Origin: Gremmenia infestans
Lineage: Eukaryota; Ascomycota; Leotiomycetes; Helotiales; Hamatocanthoscyphaceae
Direction: 5' to 3'
Length of the DNA: 64,000 nucleotides
NCBI GenBank assembly: GCA_032629725.1
Contig: JAFEVB010000004.1
Location: forward strand, 1-64,000
Both the position numbers and the translations under genes were made by a program. The notes under the pieces are model-generated. The model was not told where the DNA came from. It ran no database searches and saw only the letters and a program-made list of their open reading frames with translations. Shown here piece after piece: positions 1 to 11,014 of this stretch. Positions within the stretch are counted from its first letter, which is position 1. Each line of letters begins with the position of its first letter.

Positions 1-90
1 CCCTAACCCTAACCCTAACCCTAACCCTAACCCTAACCCTAACCCTAACCCTAACCCTAACCCTAACCCTAACCCTAACCCTAACCCTAA
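1..90. repeat. Telomere repeat tract (CCCTAA)15
   Basis: Fifteen uninterrupted CCCTAA units open the window, the C-rich strand reading 5' to 3' as expected at a left chromosome end. TTAGGG is the telomere repeat of most filamentous ascomycetes. The array has no variant units and passes directly into unique sequence (TAAACAGAATAG...), so the assembly appears to reach the chromosome end. Confidence 0.98.
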
Positions 91-1021
91 TAAACAGAAT
101 AGCAATGTGAACCTTGAATGCAGCTATAATTTATCGAACACCAGATAATTAAGCAGAGAACCCTCTATATAGGTATGTAGGAATTCTTTAACTAGCTAAT
201 AGCGACCATTCGGTGTATTTCAAAGTCGTAGCTAGTATTCCCAGAGTCAATCAGATCATAGAAGACTCCTTAGAGCTTAAAACACCTGGAAATTAGTGTG
301 ATACTCAACGTTTTATCCAAATTTTCAGAACTCATAACTACTAGAAGGTTTGGAAGCAGTGCATAGTAGCATTTCCAATGCCAAATCAGCACGTCAATAT
401 GGCAGGCATCTTCGTAAAGAGCCGATAGAAACCATTCGTTCTATCGCAGGAGTACATTCCGTGACCCGCGGAGGGTTTGACTAGAATTATAGGAAATGCT
501 TAACAGGGCGAAAATAAGCGCCTTTAAGAATGAAATCATCGAAATAAACGCAGAACAAATTTAATAAGAGGCTTGCATAGGTAGCTCTTTATCAAGTCCT
601 TAGCAAGCACTTATTAAGCCTTTGGTCGCCGCGTTGTCCCAAGACACCAGACACTCATATGATCGCAATCCTATCAAAGCGTACGCCGCAGCTCTGAATT
701 TCGTTGCTTGTTGTTTAATATTAGAGAGAGAGACAAAGACTAGATGCCTTTATGCTACTATCAGATACTTTTAGCCAACTTTAGGTGTATTTATTCCATT
801 GACTCGCTTAAAATTCCAACAAACACGGCCTTTTCGCACCGTCTGATCTTCACTTTCTCACCTTTATTTTCACTGCTTTTGGCTCCTTGACTCCTTGAGT
901 TCTCGTTTACTTTAGGCAGTATCGAATGAATTGCTTCTTCAGAGAGCGTTTTCAGAGACTACCAAGGGGTACTCGTGGATCTCCTTACAAGTCGACATCC
1001 TGAATTCGAACCACATTAAAC
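91..1021. other. Subtelomeric spacer without a gene
   Basis: This stretch lies between the telomere tract and the first gene. It is moderately AT-rich, with no long ATG-initiated frame, no tandem array and no degenerate telomere units that I could see. The last 200 bases hold pyrimidine-rich runs (about 840-905) that suit the promoter and 5' leader of the F-box-like gene. A helicase-type subtelomeric gene, common in some fungi, is absent. Confidence 0.6.
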
Positions 1022-2719
1022 ATGGCGACCATTACCTCGATCCACGGCGCCAGCCGTCCTACAGCAAGTCCACTTCTACTTCCCTGGGAACTGCAACTGA
1101 AAAGTATGAACTTTCTATTGCCAACCGCTGGGGTCAGATTCACGAGTCTTGAGTCATGGGGCGACGCACCGCAACTGGATCGTGCTTTCGTCGAGTCGCG
1201 GTCTGCCCTTTACAACCTCTGTCAAGTTTCTCGCAATTTCAACGCTATAGCAACAAGCCTTCTCTACAAAGTTGTTGTTTTGAGAAGTCGAAAAGACCTA
1301 CTTTGCTTGTTCCGCACCCTATTAAGCGCACGGCATCTACGACCGCTGGTGTCCTCCTTGGTGTGGGTAGGCGTTCTGTCTGGCCTAGGAGCTCTTGTGC
1401 AAAGTGAAACGCAGCTGGGCGAAGCGACCAAGGACGAAGAGATGGATCGAGTAGCCTCACAGTGTTGGAGTGGAATCGATTGGCCGCCAGCTTTTGCTGA
1501 CGACGTATCTATTATTCGTCGTTTGAATCTTGATCCTAGCAATCCCCTGACCTTTCGGCATTTTCAAATATTTGGAGCGATTCTGGGAATGACTTTGCAG
1601 CTTGAATCTCTCTTTACCATCCTTGGCTGTGTCACTCCTGGAGTGCTTGCGGGTGGGTGGTATCCTGAATGTCCAGAACTGTTAGGCATCGAAAGATTGC
1701 TAGCTCCCGCTCAATGGATGTATGGGGAACATGAGTCAATTGATACCATTGATCTTCCAACCACATCAGTTCGCGCCCTTCAATCACTTCGAACGATTAC
1801 ATTTGAGGCTCATTCGGAGCAAAGTACGCAAATTAATCCTCCTACGCTGGTTCTTCGGCTGATCCTTGAGTTCTGCCCGTGTCTCGAACGTATCGAGATC
1901 AAGGGAATGAACCACTGGAGATTAATGCTTGCCGATCGCTACATATCAGATCAAGTGAAACCGGAGTTAGTCCACAGAAATGCAAAGGAGTTGATTCTTC
2001 GTCGCGCCTGTTATCCACTGTCAAGCTTGCCCGTTATTGGGTCTGCATTTCCCAATCTCAGACGTTTTTATGCCGAATGGGGTAATGGATCAAATGATCT
2101 ATCGCCAGACAAATCTTGGCAAACGGACAGGGATATCTGCACAGGACTCTCGAAACTTAAAAAGACCCTCGAAGTTTTACATCTGACCACGACACCAGGA
2201 TGTTCATGGGAACGGCCCGACATTCCATCTCTCTTGTTCCCAACTCTAGGTCGGATGACGGCGTTGAATCACCTTACAACCGAAACTCTTTGGTTGTTTG
2301 GCCAAACCAACCCTTTCCCACTGGATGTCGAGTCACTGCTTCCACCTTCTCTAATCAGCTTGCATTTAGTTGACTATTGGGGTACTTCTGAATGGGAAAG
2401 ATTTTATCCCGACTTTCCTGATGAATCTAGTCCGCTCGAATTTCTGATAAAAGTTATGCAGCATCTTCATCTTGGATCCTACACGGTTTTATCTAAGCTT
2501 AAAGCCGTTAGACTAACGTCTCCTTACTTTTCGAGCTTCTTCAGTGGAAGTACGGAATATCCTTCGATAGGGGATGACTATCAACGAGATATTCAGGTCT
2601 TCATCGATACTTTTCTGCAGTCATTTGCTGAGGTTGGCGTTGAATTCTCGGTTGCTCCCTACGAAGCCCTAGAAGAAAACGGCCGGCATTTTGGTGGTGT
2701 GGATATCGTAGTAGCATAA
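1022..2719 (+). CDS. F-box-like / leucine-rich repeat protein (565 aa)
   Basis: A single uninterrupted frame of 565 residues starts at an ATG preceded by AAAC. Residues about 18-77 look like a divergent fungal F-box: a LLLPWELQ start, then LCQVSRNFNAIATSLLYKVVVL, the usual pattern of a hydrophobic helix, a conserved SR and LY...V. The remainder is leucine-rich with repeated short L-x2-L segments, for example near residues 260-290 and 370-440, as in fungal F-box proteins with irregular leucine-rich repeats. Such proteins generally act as substrate adaptors of SCF ubiquitin ligases; that role is inferred from family and no substrate can be named. It is the gene nearest the telomere, about 0.9 kb from the repeats, and appears intact. 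It could instead be an F-box relic that no longer binds Skp1, because the F-box is weak. Confidence 0.75.
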   Translation: MATITSIHGASRPTASPLLLPWELQLKSMNFLLPTAGVRFTSLESWGDAPQLDRAFVESRSALYNLCQVSRNFNAIATSLLYKVVVLRSRKDLLCLFRTLLSARHLRPLVSSLVWVGVLSGLGALVQSETQLGEATKDEEMDRVASQCWSGIDWPPAFADDVSIIRRLNLDPSNPLTFRHFQIFGAILGMTLQLESLFTILGCVTPGVLAGGWYPECPELLGIERLLAPAQWMYGEHESIDTIDLPTTSVRALQSLRTITFEAHSEQSTQINPPTLVLRLILEFCPCLERIEIKGMNHWRLMLADRYISDQVKPELVHRNAKELILRRACYPLSSLPVIGSAFPNLRRFYAEWGNGSNDLSPDKSWQTDRDICTGLSKLKKTLEVLHLTTTPGCSWERPDIPSLLFPTLGRMTALNHLTTETLWLFGQTNPFPLDVESLLPPSLISLHLVDYWGTSEWERFYPDFPDESSPLEFLIKVMQHLHLGSYTVLSKLKAVRLTSPYFSSFFSGSTEYPSIGDDYQRDIQVFIDTFLQSFAEVGVEFSVAPYEALEENGRHFGGVDIVVA

Positions 2720-5700
2720 CTTAGTATCGAATAGAATAGATGGGTGAACCAAAGTCTTGTCCGTTGCAGTCGAGCTGGGACAATAAGACTGTTGTAGACA
2801 GGACGTAGCGTTTTGTGCGTATTTCGATGCGAAAGAGAAGCCCAGGGATTATTATATTGTATTAGAGAGTTTGGCGTCAGGGAGGGTACAACTGGAAATT
2901 CTAACAAGGTTGAGTCTCGGTGAAGTTGGGAAAAGCTTAATGGAATGAATAGAAGGATGGTAGAAGTGTACTGGATAGTAAGAACGTGTCGGATGTTGCT
3001 GAAGATGCATTGAAATCGGAGGAATTGACACCTCTCTTTATACCAAATTCAAGTCCTCGTTCAACAATTAATAAGCGCTGCTCTTGATTTGAGCGAGTCA
3101 CTAAGTGCATAGGACCAGTGTATGAGACCCTCAGTATGTTATGAGTCTTGTAGTAGGTAGCTAGAACTAATGGTTCTAGAGGAGTGACTGCTTCCTGAAA
3201 CGAGACTAAACGGTCAGCAGCTTAGAGAGGACTCAGTTTAGGCTTCCAACAATTCAGATTGTCTCAAAACCATGATGAGCTGTTGGACTGGGCGGTTATC
3301 TCGAGGAGGCTTGACTAGGCCAGGTAGAACCAACATCTATCACTTGCTGTTTACACTTGATATAGACTTGGCCTGACCTGTTATTTTTACAAGTATCAAA
3401 TTCTTGCAGCTCAGTCTTGGGTCCCTAATGATTTTGAACAGATTAGAGAGTCGCAAACAATATGCAAAATGCTCATCAGGTATCTGTGAGTGAAAAATCG
3501 TTAGCAGCAGTTTTAAACTCGGCGCCAAAAATACCAGCTGTTTCTCCCTCTCCCTTTCTCCTTAGGCCGGGTGTCCTTATCTTACACCCCTCGAAACCGA
3601 ACCTAAAATTCAGTAGGTAAATGGTGCCGTGATAGAAGCCTCATCTGAAGTCACAGCAACCTGTACTGTCTAATTTTGTCTGTCCGGGCATAACGCATCG
3701 CAAATAGTGATATTGGATTGAGAACCAACACAACCAACGCGAATCGCTGACCTCGGCATAATTGCGCTTGACGGTCGTCTGGTTGTGTTGGTCGAGCAGA
3801 TTCTAGTAATATTCGGGAGGGCGTGGTTGGGGGCAGTCGCAGATTGACCGTGGCATAGTTCCTAGCGACTATTGTGAAGGGAGGATCGTTCGGACTTGTA
3901 GTGGGGTAGTCGAGAGCAGAATGTCGTTGTGCAAGGTGCTGAGTCGAGAGGTGGGAAAAAGGGAATAGGGATGAGGAGGGTAATATGTGAGCACGAACGA
4001 TAGGCAGTGCCATACATAGTGACTGACTAGAGGCCCCACCCCAAAACGGGGGGATATGAAGTTAGAGAATCGAGAACTGGGATCAGAGAAACAGAAGAGG
4101 TTAGGATTAGGCAAGCAAGCAATACTAGTATAAGGACTACCGGAATTACTACTCTGAAAGCTATAGAGGATATAAAAACATAGTAGTTTCGGAAAGCACG
4201 GAAGTCCCTTAAATCTCTAATAGAAGCCTATAGTAAAGTGATGAACCAAGGTTTTGACTTGAAAGATTTAGAACTATGTATCAATGTTTATTTCCTAGTA
4301 AGGGTTTTTGCATATTCTACCGTGACTCAGCGCTTCGAAAATCTAGTGAATTAGACCTTACCTAATTAAACCAAGGTATTCTAGAAAACGCGCGGGAGGA
4401 TAACCTGATGATGATCTTGCCACCCTGATAAGGATTGCATCTAGGTAGGCAATGACCCCTAAGGTACGGACATAACCTAGTACAAGGCTGAAGTTTGGAT
4501 TTGGCGGCATGTCGTTACATATTTACGTGGTACTGCCTTTACACTAGAACCTTCATACGCTAGATTACTTGGAATAGGTAGTCTGTATGACAGATTCGAA
4601 ACTTTCATAATGCCTCATTGATATCTTTAAACACGGCGCAACGGTGCGGTCATAGAATCCTCTCCGCCTTTCACAGTACGCTATAACCACAACTACATAT
4701 TCATAACAATCTTCTCCCCAAGAACAAGTCTTTCTCACTTCTCATGTCACTGCTGCTGGTTGCATTCGCTCGATACTTACTTCCAAATGCAATAGCACTA
4801 TCGATTGTACCATCGAAGCACTACTAGAGAAAGAAGAGCAAGTATTTGGTAGCAAATGACGAACAACTGGATCAGGAGGACAAGCTCTGCGTTTCTGATT
4901 CGCATTCACACTAGTCACCTTAATTAACTTGCTATGAACCTTCCCAGCGAGCGATGTTTCCTATGTCGTCAAGAGGCGCGGTCTCTCCAAGTCATTTTTG
5001 GGACTGGGTTGGGCTGTTGCTGGTGCTGCTTGTCGAAAAGCAAGGAACAGAGACTATGACAATGCGAAAGATACTTTTAATGATCATATGGCAGCAGCTT
5101 CATTCCATGTCATTTCCTGAGGGGTACGGGTCAAATTACTATTTTACCACCCGGCTGGTGGTTTTTTGTTTTCAGCTTGGTAAGGGCAATCAATAGACCT
5201 CCTGATCTAGAAGTCATCTTCAAGCTATGGATCTTTCAAGGAAAATGGGAAGTTTCACGAAAGATCCTAATTTCATACGGGAGCATCGTTGTGTGATTGT
5301 GTAGCTGCTTAATACGGTTGGAGTAAGCGATGAAGGGTCGAGCTAAGTGTGGGTGAGACATGTACAGAGAGGCGACTGTGAGCGGCTTTGCGTTACAATG
5401 ACTCCTTTTCCGTCACGCTATCAAGTGTAGCTTTTCCTCGATCAACTGAAGCTGCGTTAGTGCTTCTGGAGAACTGCCGCAGCTGAATCGCAACTTGGCA
5501 AAAGCGTTCCATTCTCCGAAGCAGTACATATATAAGGGATATAATGACCATGAATGTGAGTACAATGTCACTTTCCAGCCAAATGGCAATGGTATATCTT
5601 CGGGTTGGAACGTTTCACGACTTACAAGCTTCAGATGACACTTTTGTAGTACGATATGGTGGTCGTCATAATATAGAAAGAATGATAGTGCCTTTACCCG

Positions 5701-6021
5701 TTGGGACTATTGCTGTATTACGAGGGGCTGCACACTAGCTCGCACAGGCACAGTCTCTATATTGACGGACGCATCTGGTATCACCAGTAGATAATGTCCC
5801 GAGAGATGTATCGTTGGACTGTGGAGTAGCGAACCTTGTCCCTTTCCGTGTAAAGTAGAACTCAGATACTACTACCAACAAACAGACTCTCTATACTAGA
5901 AGCAAAAGATATATAAAGGGACCGGTGATCATCCACTTTGAAAAACATCTCCACAGCTCACCTTCTCTTCCAACTTCACTCACCTTCAGATATATCCCAC
6001 CCAAGTCTCCACCCAGCCAAA
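2720..6021. other. Gene-poor subtelomeric region
   Basis: There are 3.3 kb without a gene I can support. Short frames at 3651-4013 (-), 4954-5196 (+) and 5544-5738 (+) have no recognisable domain, no consistent splice partners and biased composition. Around 5530-5630 several frames look faintly protein-like but are broken by stops, which could mark a decayed gene. The final 120 bases are the promoter and leader of the small secreted-peptide gene. Confidence 0.55.
5912..5917 (+). promoter_or_regulatory. TATA box of the secreted-peptide gene
   Basis: TATAAA sits in the context AGATATATAAAGGG, about 110 bases before the ATG at 6022. A pyrimidine-rich leader (CTTCTCTTCC..., 5960-5970) follows. 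A clear TATA with a short CT-rich leader is typical of strongly regulated or highly expressed genes in filamentous ascomycetes. Confidence 0.6.
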
Positions 6022-6343
6022 ATGAAGCCAGTTTCAATGATCATCTTCCTCGTCGGCCTCGCTGCCGCTGCGCCTGGCCCCGCCGTCGCGAGCCTCAGTC
6101 GTGACGAGACGATCGTCGCAGCTATCAAAGAGCGCCTCGCAACACGCGATGCTGCTCCCACGAACCCAGTACGCTATTTTCACACTTCACTCCTCCCTTC
6201 ATCTTGGAAACAAGTTAATTCCCTTCCACCAATACTGATATACTGGGGTCCCATAGGGCACTTGTACCACAATTTTGGGTGCCTGTTACCAGCAAACCGA
6301 ATGCTGCTCCCGGCTCTGCTTGTCCGGTCTTTGCTTCCTATAG
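6022..6343 (+). CDS. Small secreted cysteine-rich peptide precursor (65 aa, two exons)
   Basis: Exons are 6022-6168 and 6293-6343. The ATG context is CCAAAATG. Residues 1-18 form a classical signal peptide: a Lys near the start, then a MIIFLVGLAAAA core with a likely cut in the Ala run. A short hydrophilic pro-like region follows (to residue about 49). Exon 1 is exactly 49 codons and ends at a GTACGC donor. The 124-nt intron has CTGAT as a branch candidate and ends TTACCAG. Exon 2 adds only 16 residues, four of them cysteine in the order CC-x3-C-x4-C, then a stop. Signal, spacer and compact Cys-rich end is the layout of secreted effector-like or defence peptides; two disulphides are possible. 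It is not recognised as a known family. The unspliced frame (5938-6417) lacks the cysteine pattern, so the call rests on the intron. No dibasic Kex2 site is evident. Confidence 0.6.
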
Positions 6344-6674
6344 ATCGACAAACGGACAGACGCGATTTCATTGCCCCTTTTAAGACGTCGTTTTTCTTTC
6401 TTGGGAGTGGAGGATGAAGATAGGAGATTGGTTGAAAATCTTCGGTTGTGGTTTTCCCATCAGGCTGTCCTGTTGGGTTTTCCCATGGTCTGTTTGCGAA
6501 TGCAGAGGATTTCTTATGCGGAGAGCTGAATTCAAAATCCTGTCTTTATATATCGATATGTTCTAGATCAAATGCGTCTTTCTGCCTATGTACTCGATCG
6601 ATTGAAAATGGGTTTTAGTCTCCTCTCTTACACATTGCTCACCAAACCCAGCCCACGGCCCATTTATCCAAATT
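6344..6674. other. Convergent intergenic spacer
   Basis: This 331-base gap lies between the stop of the secreted-peptide gene and the stop of the minus-strand asparaginase gene, so it holds two 3' ends. It contains T-rich runs (about 6389-6400) but no repeat or additional frame of note. Confidence 0.5.
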
Positions 6675-8730
6675 CTACATATCGTGTTTTCTCTTCCCAA
6701 CTATTTCAACTTCTTCGATATGCAAATGCGCCCCCACTTCTCTCAACAAGCCCACCGCCTCCTGATTTCCCACCTTCCCTGCCAAAAACAACGGTGTATT
6801 AGCCGCGCGATTCCTCATATGAACACTAGCGCCTCTCTTTAGCAATTCCCTCAGCACATCATTGTTGGTTCCCACAGCAGCAAGATGTACAGCCGTGTTC
6901 TCTGCGTAGTCTTTTGCTCCTAGTAAATCAAACTGGTCTCCATTTAACAGCTGAATGACCGTCTCGAGATTGCCGGCCGCGATGGCGTAGCCCAGAGCCG
7001 TGAACACCGATTGCTGGTCTGTAAGCGAAGGCAAACCAGAAGCGGGGTGTGAAAATTGAAGTGTTGCAATCTCGGTCATTTCGCCGCGGAGGGATAGTTG
7101 CATTTGCGTCGTGATCTCTTCATAGCTTAGCCCCGGCTGTGCTAGCAAGAAACTCAGCTTCGTCAATGCTGCTTCGGTCGTAAGGTCGTGCCCAAAGACC
7201 ACGCCTGCATTTCCCAGTACCGTTGCGGGTGCATAAAGAGGAGATACTGAACCAGTCTGACATTGGCTGACATTTACTATTACGATACCTCTTTTTACCG
7301 CTGCTCTGATGATAGATGTCAGAGAGCCGTCTTCACCAGAGGGCGCATTTCCCGAGCCAAAGGTTTCCAATATTAGACCACGTAAGCCAGGAACTCGCAA
7401 CACGCCATCAATCATTTCTGGTTTGATGCCTGGGAAGATACGAAGGCACGCTACGTGTGCTGTATCGAGGTCAGGAATGACTTTGAAGCCGGCAATGGCT
7501 GTGGGACGTTTGATCAGGTTCCAGTTTACCTCTGCTCCCATTGCGGAAATCCTTGCTAAAGGGTCGCAATTGGGGGACGCGAAAGCAGAGAACGCGGATG
7601 CTGAGACTTTGGTGGTGCGGTTGCCGCGGTATAAAGCCTGGTGAAAGAACAAACATACTTCTGGAATCGTGAATGTTCCAGCTATAATGAGAGATCCTAG
7701 CAGGTTATCCACGGCGTCGGACTGCAGTGCGAAGATGGAGGCTTGTGATCCAGTGAGAATGACTGGTTTACCGAGATCAGAGAGCATGAAAGAAAGAGCG
7801 GAGCTGGTGTACGCCAAGCTGTCAGTTCCGTGTAGGACGACGAATCCGTCGTACCGGGAGTAATTGTTTCGAATTGTGTTGGCAATCTGAGACCATCCTG
7901 CCGAGGAGATGGAAGACGAATCTAGAAGTATCGGGAACTCAAATAGCGTATATCGGACATGTCTCGAGTATGTACTAAGAGGTGTTCGGAGACTGGGGAG
8001 ATATTCCTCGGTGTTTGCATCTGTCATAACCTGTTTAAGATCCCGGGGTTAGTTTGCTTGATGTGGTCAGAATTGAGAGGCTACAATAATCTTCCATAGG
8101 GCTTGAGACAACATTCTAGGTCTGGCTTGAAAGTAAGGTGTTCCTGAGTTGTCCGCAAGAGAAATCCGAGAAAGGTTACTTACAGGTAGAGGGTCTAGAA
8201 AGTCAGCGATGTGTATCAATGCAGTCAATGCACACAATTGACAGATCTAGAAGTATCTCGCACTGGACAAAAAAGCGGCACTCATTATAGCAGCTTTTTG
8301 ATGTGCCACTCGGCCTGGAACATTTATAACGAACACTTCATGCGCCGCACGGCGTGTATGAGTGGTAAAGCAAGGCGCAATTGATAATACATGAAAAAGG
8401 CTTCCTTGATTGCTTCTTAATAAACAGAGTTGAAAAGGTCAAAGCAGTCCTTCCACTCTTCCTTCCCTCATTTCCAACTCTGAAAAAGCCCAGGTCTTCC
8501 ACTTCTTAACTAATTAATTCACGTCCAAGTTCATAAAGCAAATACATCCACGTGTAGACAAAATAAATCAACATACCAGGTTCACTTCCATCATTGAAGC
8601 TCAGATTTGGCTTCATGCCAGCTTCCAGAAACCCCGTTGCCGGCACCAAACCTTCAGGCGACGGTCTCATACAGATAGTACCGCCAGTCATGATAATCAG
8701 GACGCGGTTCTCGGGGTATTGGCTTGCCAT
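6675..8730 (-). CDS. Type I L-asparaginase with C-terminal ankyrin repeats (506 aa)
   Basis: Exons on the minus strand are 8577-8730, an 11-nt microexon at 8184-8194, and 6675-8030. The enzyme hydrolyses asparagine to aspartate and ammonia. Residues 15-19 are TGGTI, carrying the nucleophilic Thr of the family; a second signature, HGTDS, lies in GFVVLHGTDSLAYTS, with SLRTPLSTYSRHVRYT between them. The last 100 residues form ankyrin repeats (NTAVHLAAVGTNNDVLRELL and NTPLFLAGKVGNQEAVGLL), as in animal and fungal cytosolic type I enzymes. No signal peptide is seen. The start is the ATG before ASQYPENRVLIIMTGG. The microexon is flanked by CTGAC...CTAG and GTAAGT. It supplies four codons (one shared) that join phase 0 to a CAG|GTT acceptor, filling a gap relative to the family. 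A simpler model skipping it (acceptor at 8021) also keeps frame but leaves a 556-nt intron. Confidence 0.9.
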
Positions 8731-9845
8731 TTTGACGATAGACTGCCGACCAGCGTGGTGATAACGATATTGATAGTGGTGTATCTGTAAGTTCGCAGTG
8801 TTAGTTTTGCCTGATAACACCGAGATCGATTTTGGATTTTGACAAGGAGCGGCTTTAATAATGTCTTAGATTTTGCGAGATAATCAATATAGATTGGAAT
8901 CCGGAATACCTCTGAAGGAAGACAAGGAAGTGCTCGGAGAAGGTGGATAAGCTGATTAGTGGAGATTTACTTTTTGGTGTAAAATGAAGAGCTGATTGAT
9001 ACCACAGGTCATGAAATTATCTTCGTATTTTTGATAATGTGGTCGAATGAAACCTGCAAGCTTCTTGTGCGGGTAGGTTCAATATCAAACATCCAATATA
9101 CTTTGGTATGAAGATAAAGATACGATTTATCCGTCTTGGAATGCGGGATGCAGGGGTAGAGAGTGATTGGTCCGCTTTTTGAAGGGTGTGTAATAAAAAT
9201 GCATTTTTCTTTAGTGGGGAATAAAGATTGGGTAGTTCTAGTGAGAAAAAAAACTCTTGCTAAAGGCAAGAAATTGATTAACCAATGAGAGGAGAATGAA
9301 GAAGCTAGAGCTAGAGTTACCCAGGTAATTTCAATGACTTTCATGAGGAAAAGAACGGACAAGATATCTTAAACTTCTAGAAATCTATAAAACAGGAATA
9401 GACATAACCAAAGGCATTCATGTTCTATAATCCTTCTAGAAAGATACTCTTTACAGTAAGGTGTGCATGACTAAATAAGCAATTCTACCCCTCACCTTTT
9501 TATCTTATCCGATCCACTCAGACAGGTACAGTGACATCGGCATCAGATGCCACGAAGGGAGGACGACTACATCATCTTTTCCATTTTACGAATAGTCTCT
9601 TTCCCTTCTCCTAGATCTCTATCGTCATTCATACAATACCGTAATAATATATACATACATATCCAAAACTCGCTCTCTTCCAAAAGTGCACCTGTACTAC
9701 AGTCAATCGCACACCGCCAATTACCACATCGCCGATCGCAAATAACTTTTTTTTCTAAACCACTACCACTATCCATCCGCATAAAAACCACAAATCCCCC
9801 CTCCCAACTCTGATGCCCCAAAGATTCGCATTCACAACAGCAGCC
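8731..9845. other. Divergent promoter region (asparaginase / Vps75-like)
   Basis: This gap of 1.1 kb separates the start of the minus-strand asparaginase from the start of the plus-strand chaperone, so it should contain both promoters. It is AT-rich between about 8820 and 9480. A minus frame at 9009-9362 begins with TTG and has no domain. A pyrimidine-rich segment before 9813 fits the chaperone leader. An in-frame ATG at 9813 upstream of the chosen start could extend that protein by 11 residues. Confidence 0.5.
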
Positions 9846-11014
9846 ATGGCCGCCGCACTTGAAGATACACCCGTCTCGTACGAAGACCTCGCAGCCATTG
9901 AGCGCGAATTCGACAATGTAGAGACTGAGATCAGTACGTTGCATCCCCTTCCATCAATCCAGCCCAGATCAAACACCGAAGATGGGGAAAGAAAGAAAGA
10001 AAACTAACGCACCTTTCCTCTCAGTAAGAAAACAAACCGAACTCACCACCCCCCTCTACGCCTCGCGCCAGAAAACCCTCTCCACAATCCCCAACTTCTG
10101 GCCCCTCGTCCTCGAGCAAGCACCCCCAGACATCGACCAATACATCCAGCCCTCCGACTCGGCGCTCCTCCTCTCATCCCTAACCTCCTTCAGCGTATCC
10201 CGCTTCGAGGCGCCCGCCGAGCCGCGCTCCATCGCTCTGCGCTTCGAGTTCAGCGACAACGAGTATTTCGAGGACGCGGTGCTGGAGAAGCGCTTCTGGT
10301 ACCGCAGGGCGGCCGATGGCTGGCAAGGCTTAGTGTCTGAGCCCGTGGGGATTCGGTGGAGGGAGGGCAGGGATTTGTGTGGTGGGTTGTTGGGGTTAGT
10401 GGGGAAGGCTTATGCTTCTTCTCCTGCTGCTACACCTGCGTCCAAGAAGGAGAAGACGACGACAACAAAAGTCACAGCTGAGCAGAAGGAGCTGGCGAAG
10501 ACGATTGAGAATACCGGGATGGGCGGGCTGAGCTTCTTTGCGTTCTTCGGGTTCATAGGACGCCGGATCAGCGCCGAGGAGAACGCGGCTGCGGTTGAGG
10601 AGGCGCGGATGGGGGGCGCGAGGAAATTAGAAGAGAGCGGTGGTGATGAGGGGGAGGATATGGAGGATTTGGAGCTAGATTTGAGTCTGGAGATCTTTCC
10701 GGATGGTGAGGAGCTTGCGTTGGCGTTTGCGGATGATCTATGGCCGGGTGCTATTAAGTATTTCAGTAAGTTTTCTACTCTGCTCTTCTCTTCTGTTCTT
10801 CTCCCTCGAAAATCCTTGCCATTAAATAAATCAACACAATAAGAGAAGCTCTTCACTAACACACCCACTCCCTCCAGCACAAGCACAAGAACAAGACGCA
10901 CTCTCCGACGCCGATTTCGAAGATTCAGACGCTGAAATCGAAGATCTGGACGAACAAGAAGTTGGCGCTGACGACGACGATGCAAGACCTACGAAGAAGC
11001 AGCGTTCTTCGTAG
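9846..11014 (+). CDS. VPS75: NAP-family histone chaperone, Vps75/SET-like (321 aa)
   Basis: Exons are 9846-9933, 10025-10765 and 10878-11014. The N-terminal helix (EDLAAIEREFDNVETEI, continuing IIRKQTELTTPLYASRQ across the first intron) is the dimerisation helix of NAP/SET proteins. It is followed by IPNFWPLVLEQAP and the earmuff-domain core (SVSRFE..., IALRFEFSDNEYFEDAVLEKRFWYR). The C-terminus is strongly acidic (DADFEDSDAEIEDLDEQE...DDDD) and ends in a basic RPTKKQRSS nuclear signal. The length and the absence of Nap1-type extensions favour the Vps75/SET branch, which binds H3-H4 and partners the Rtt109 acetyltransferase. Those partners are family knowledge, not visible here. The ATG at 9846 (GCCATGG) was chosen over the in-frame ATG at 9813. 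Introns are 91 and 112 nt with GTACGT and GTAAGT donors. The symbol is by family and would need phylogeny. Confidence 0.87.

Noticed and set aside
3651..4013. 120-codon minus frame in the subtelomere
   Set aside because: Pro/Ser/Thr-rich with no signal peptide, domain or good start; not distinguishable from chance.
5544..5738. 64-codon plus frame and neighbouring broken frames
   Set aside because: Protein-like words occur in more than one phase but stops interrupt each, and I cannot link them by splicing.
8021..8576. Single 556-nt intron model for the asparaginase
   Set aside because: It keeps frame, but the intron would be far longer than others here; the two-intron model with an 11-nt exon has better splice signals and fills an alignment gap.
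10410..10985. Minus-strand frame of 191 codons opposite the Vps75-like gene
   Set aside because: It is the antisense shadow of the acidic and Ala-rich chaperone coding sequence and has no domain.
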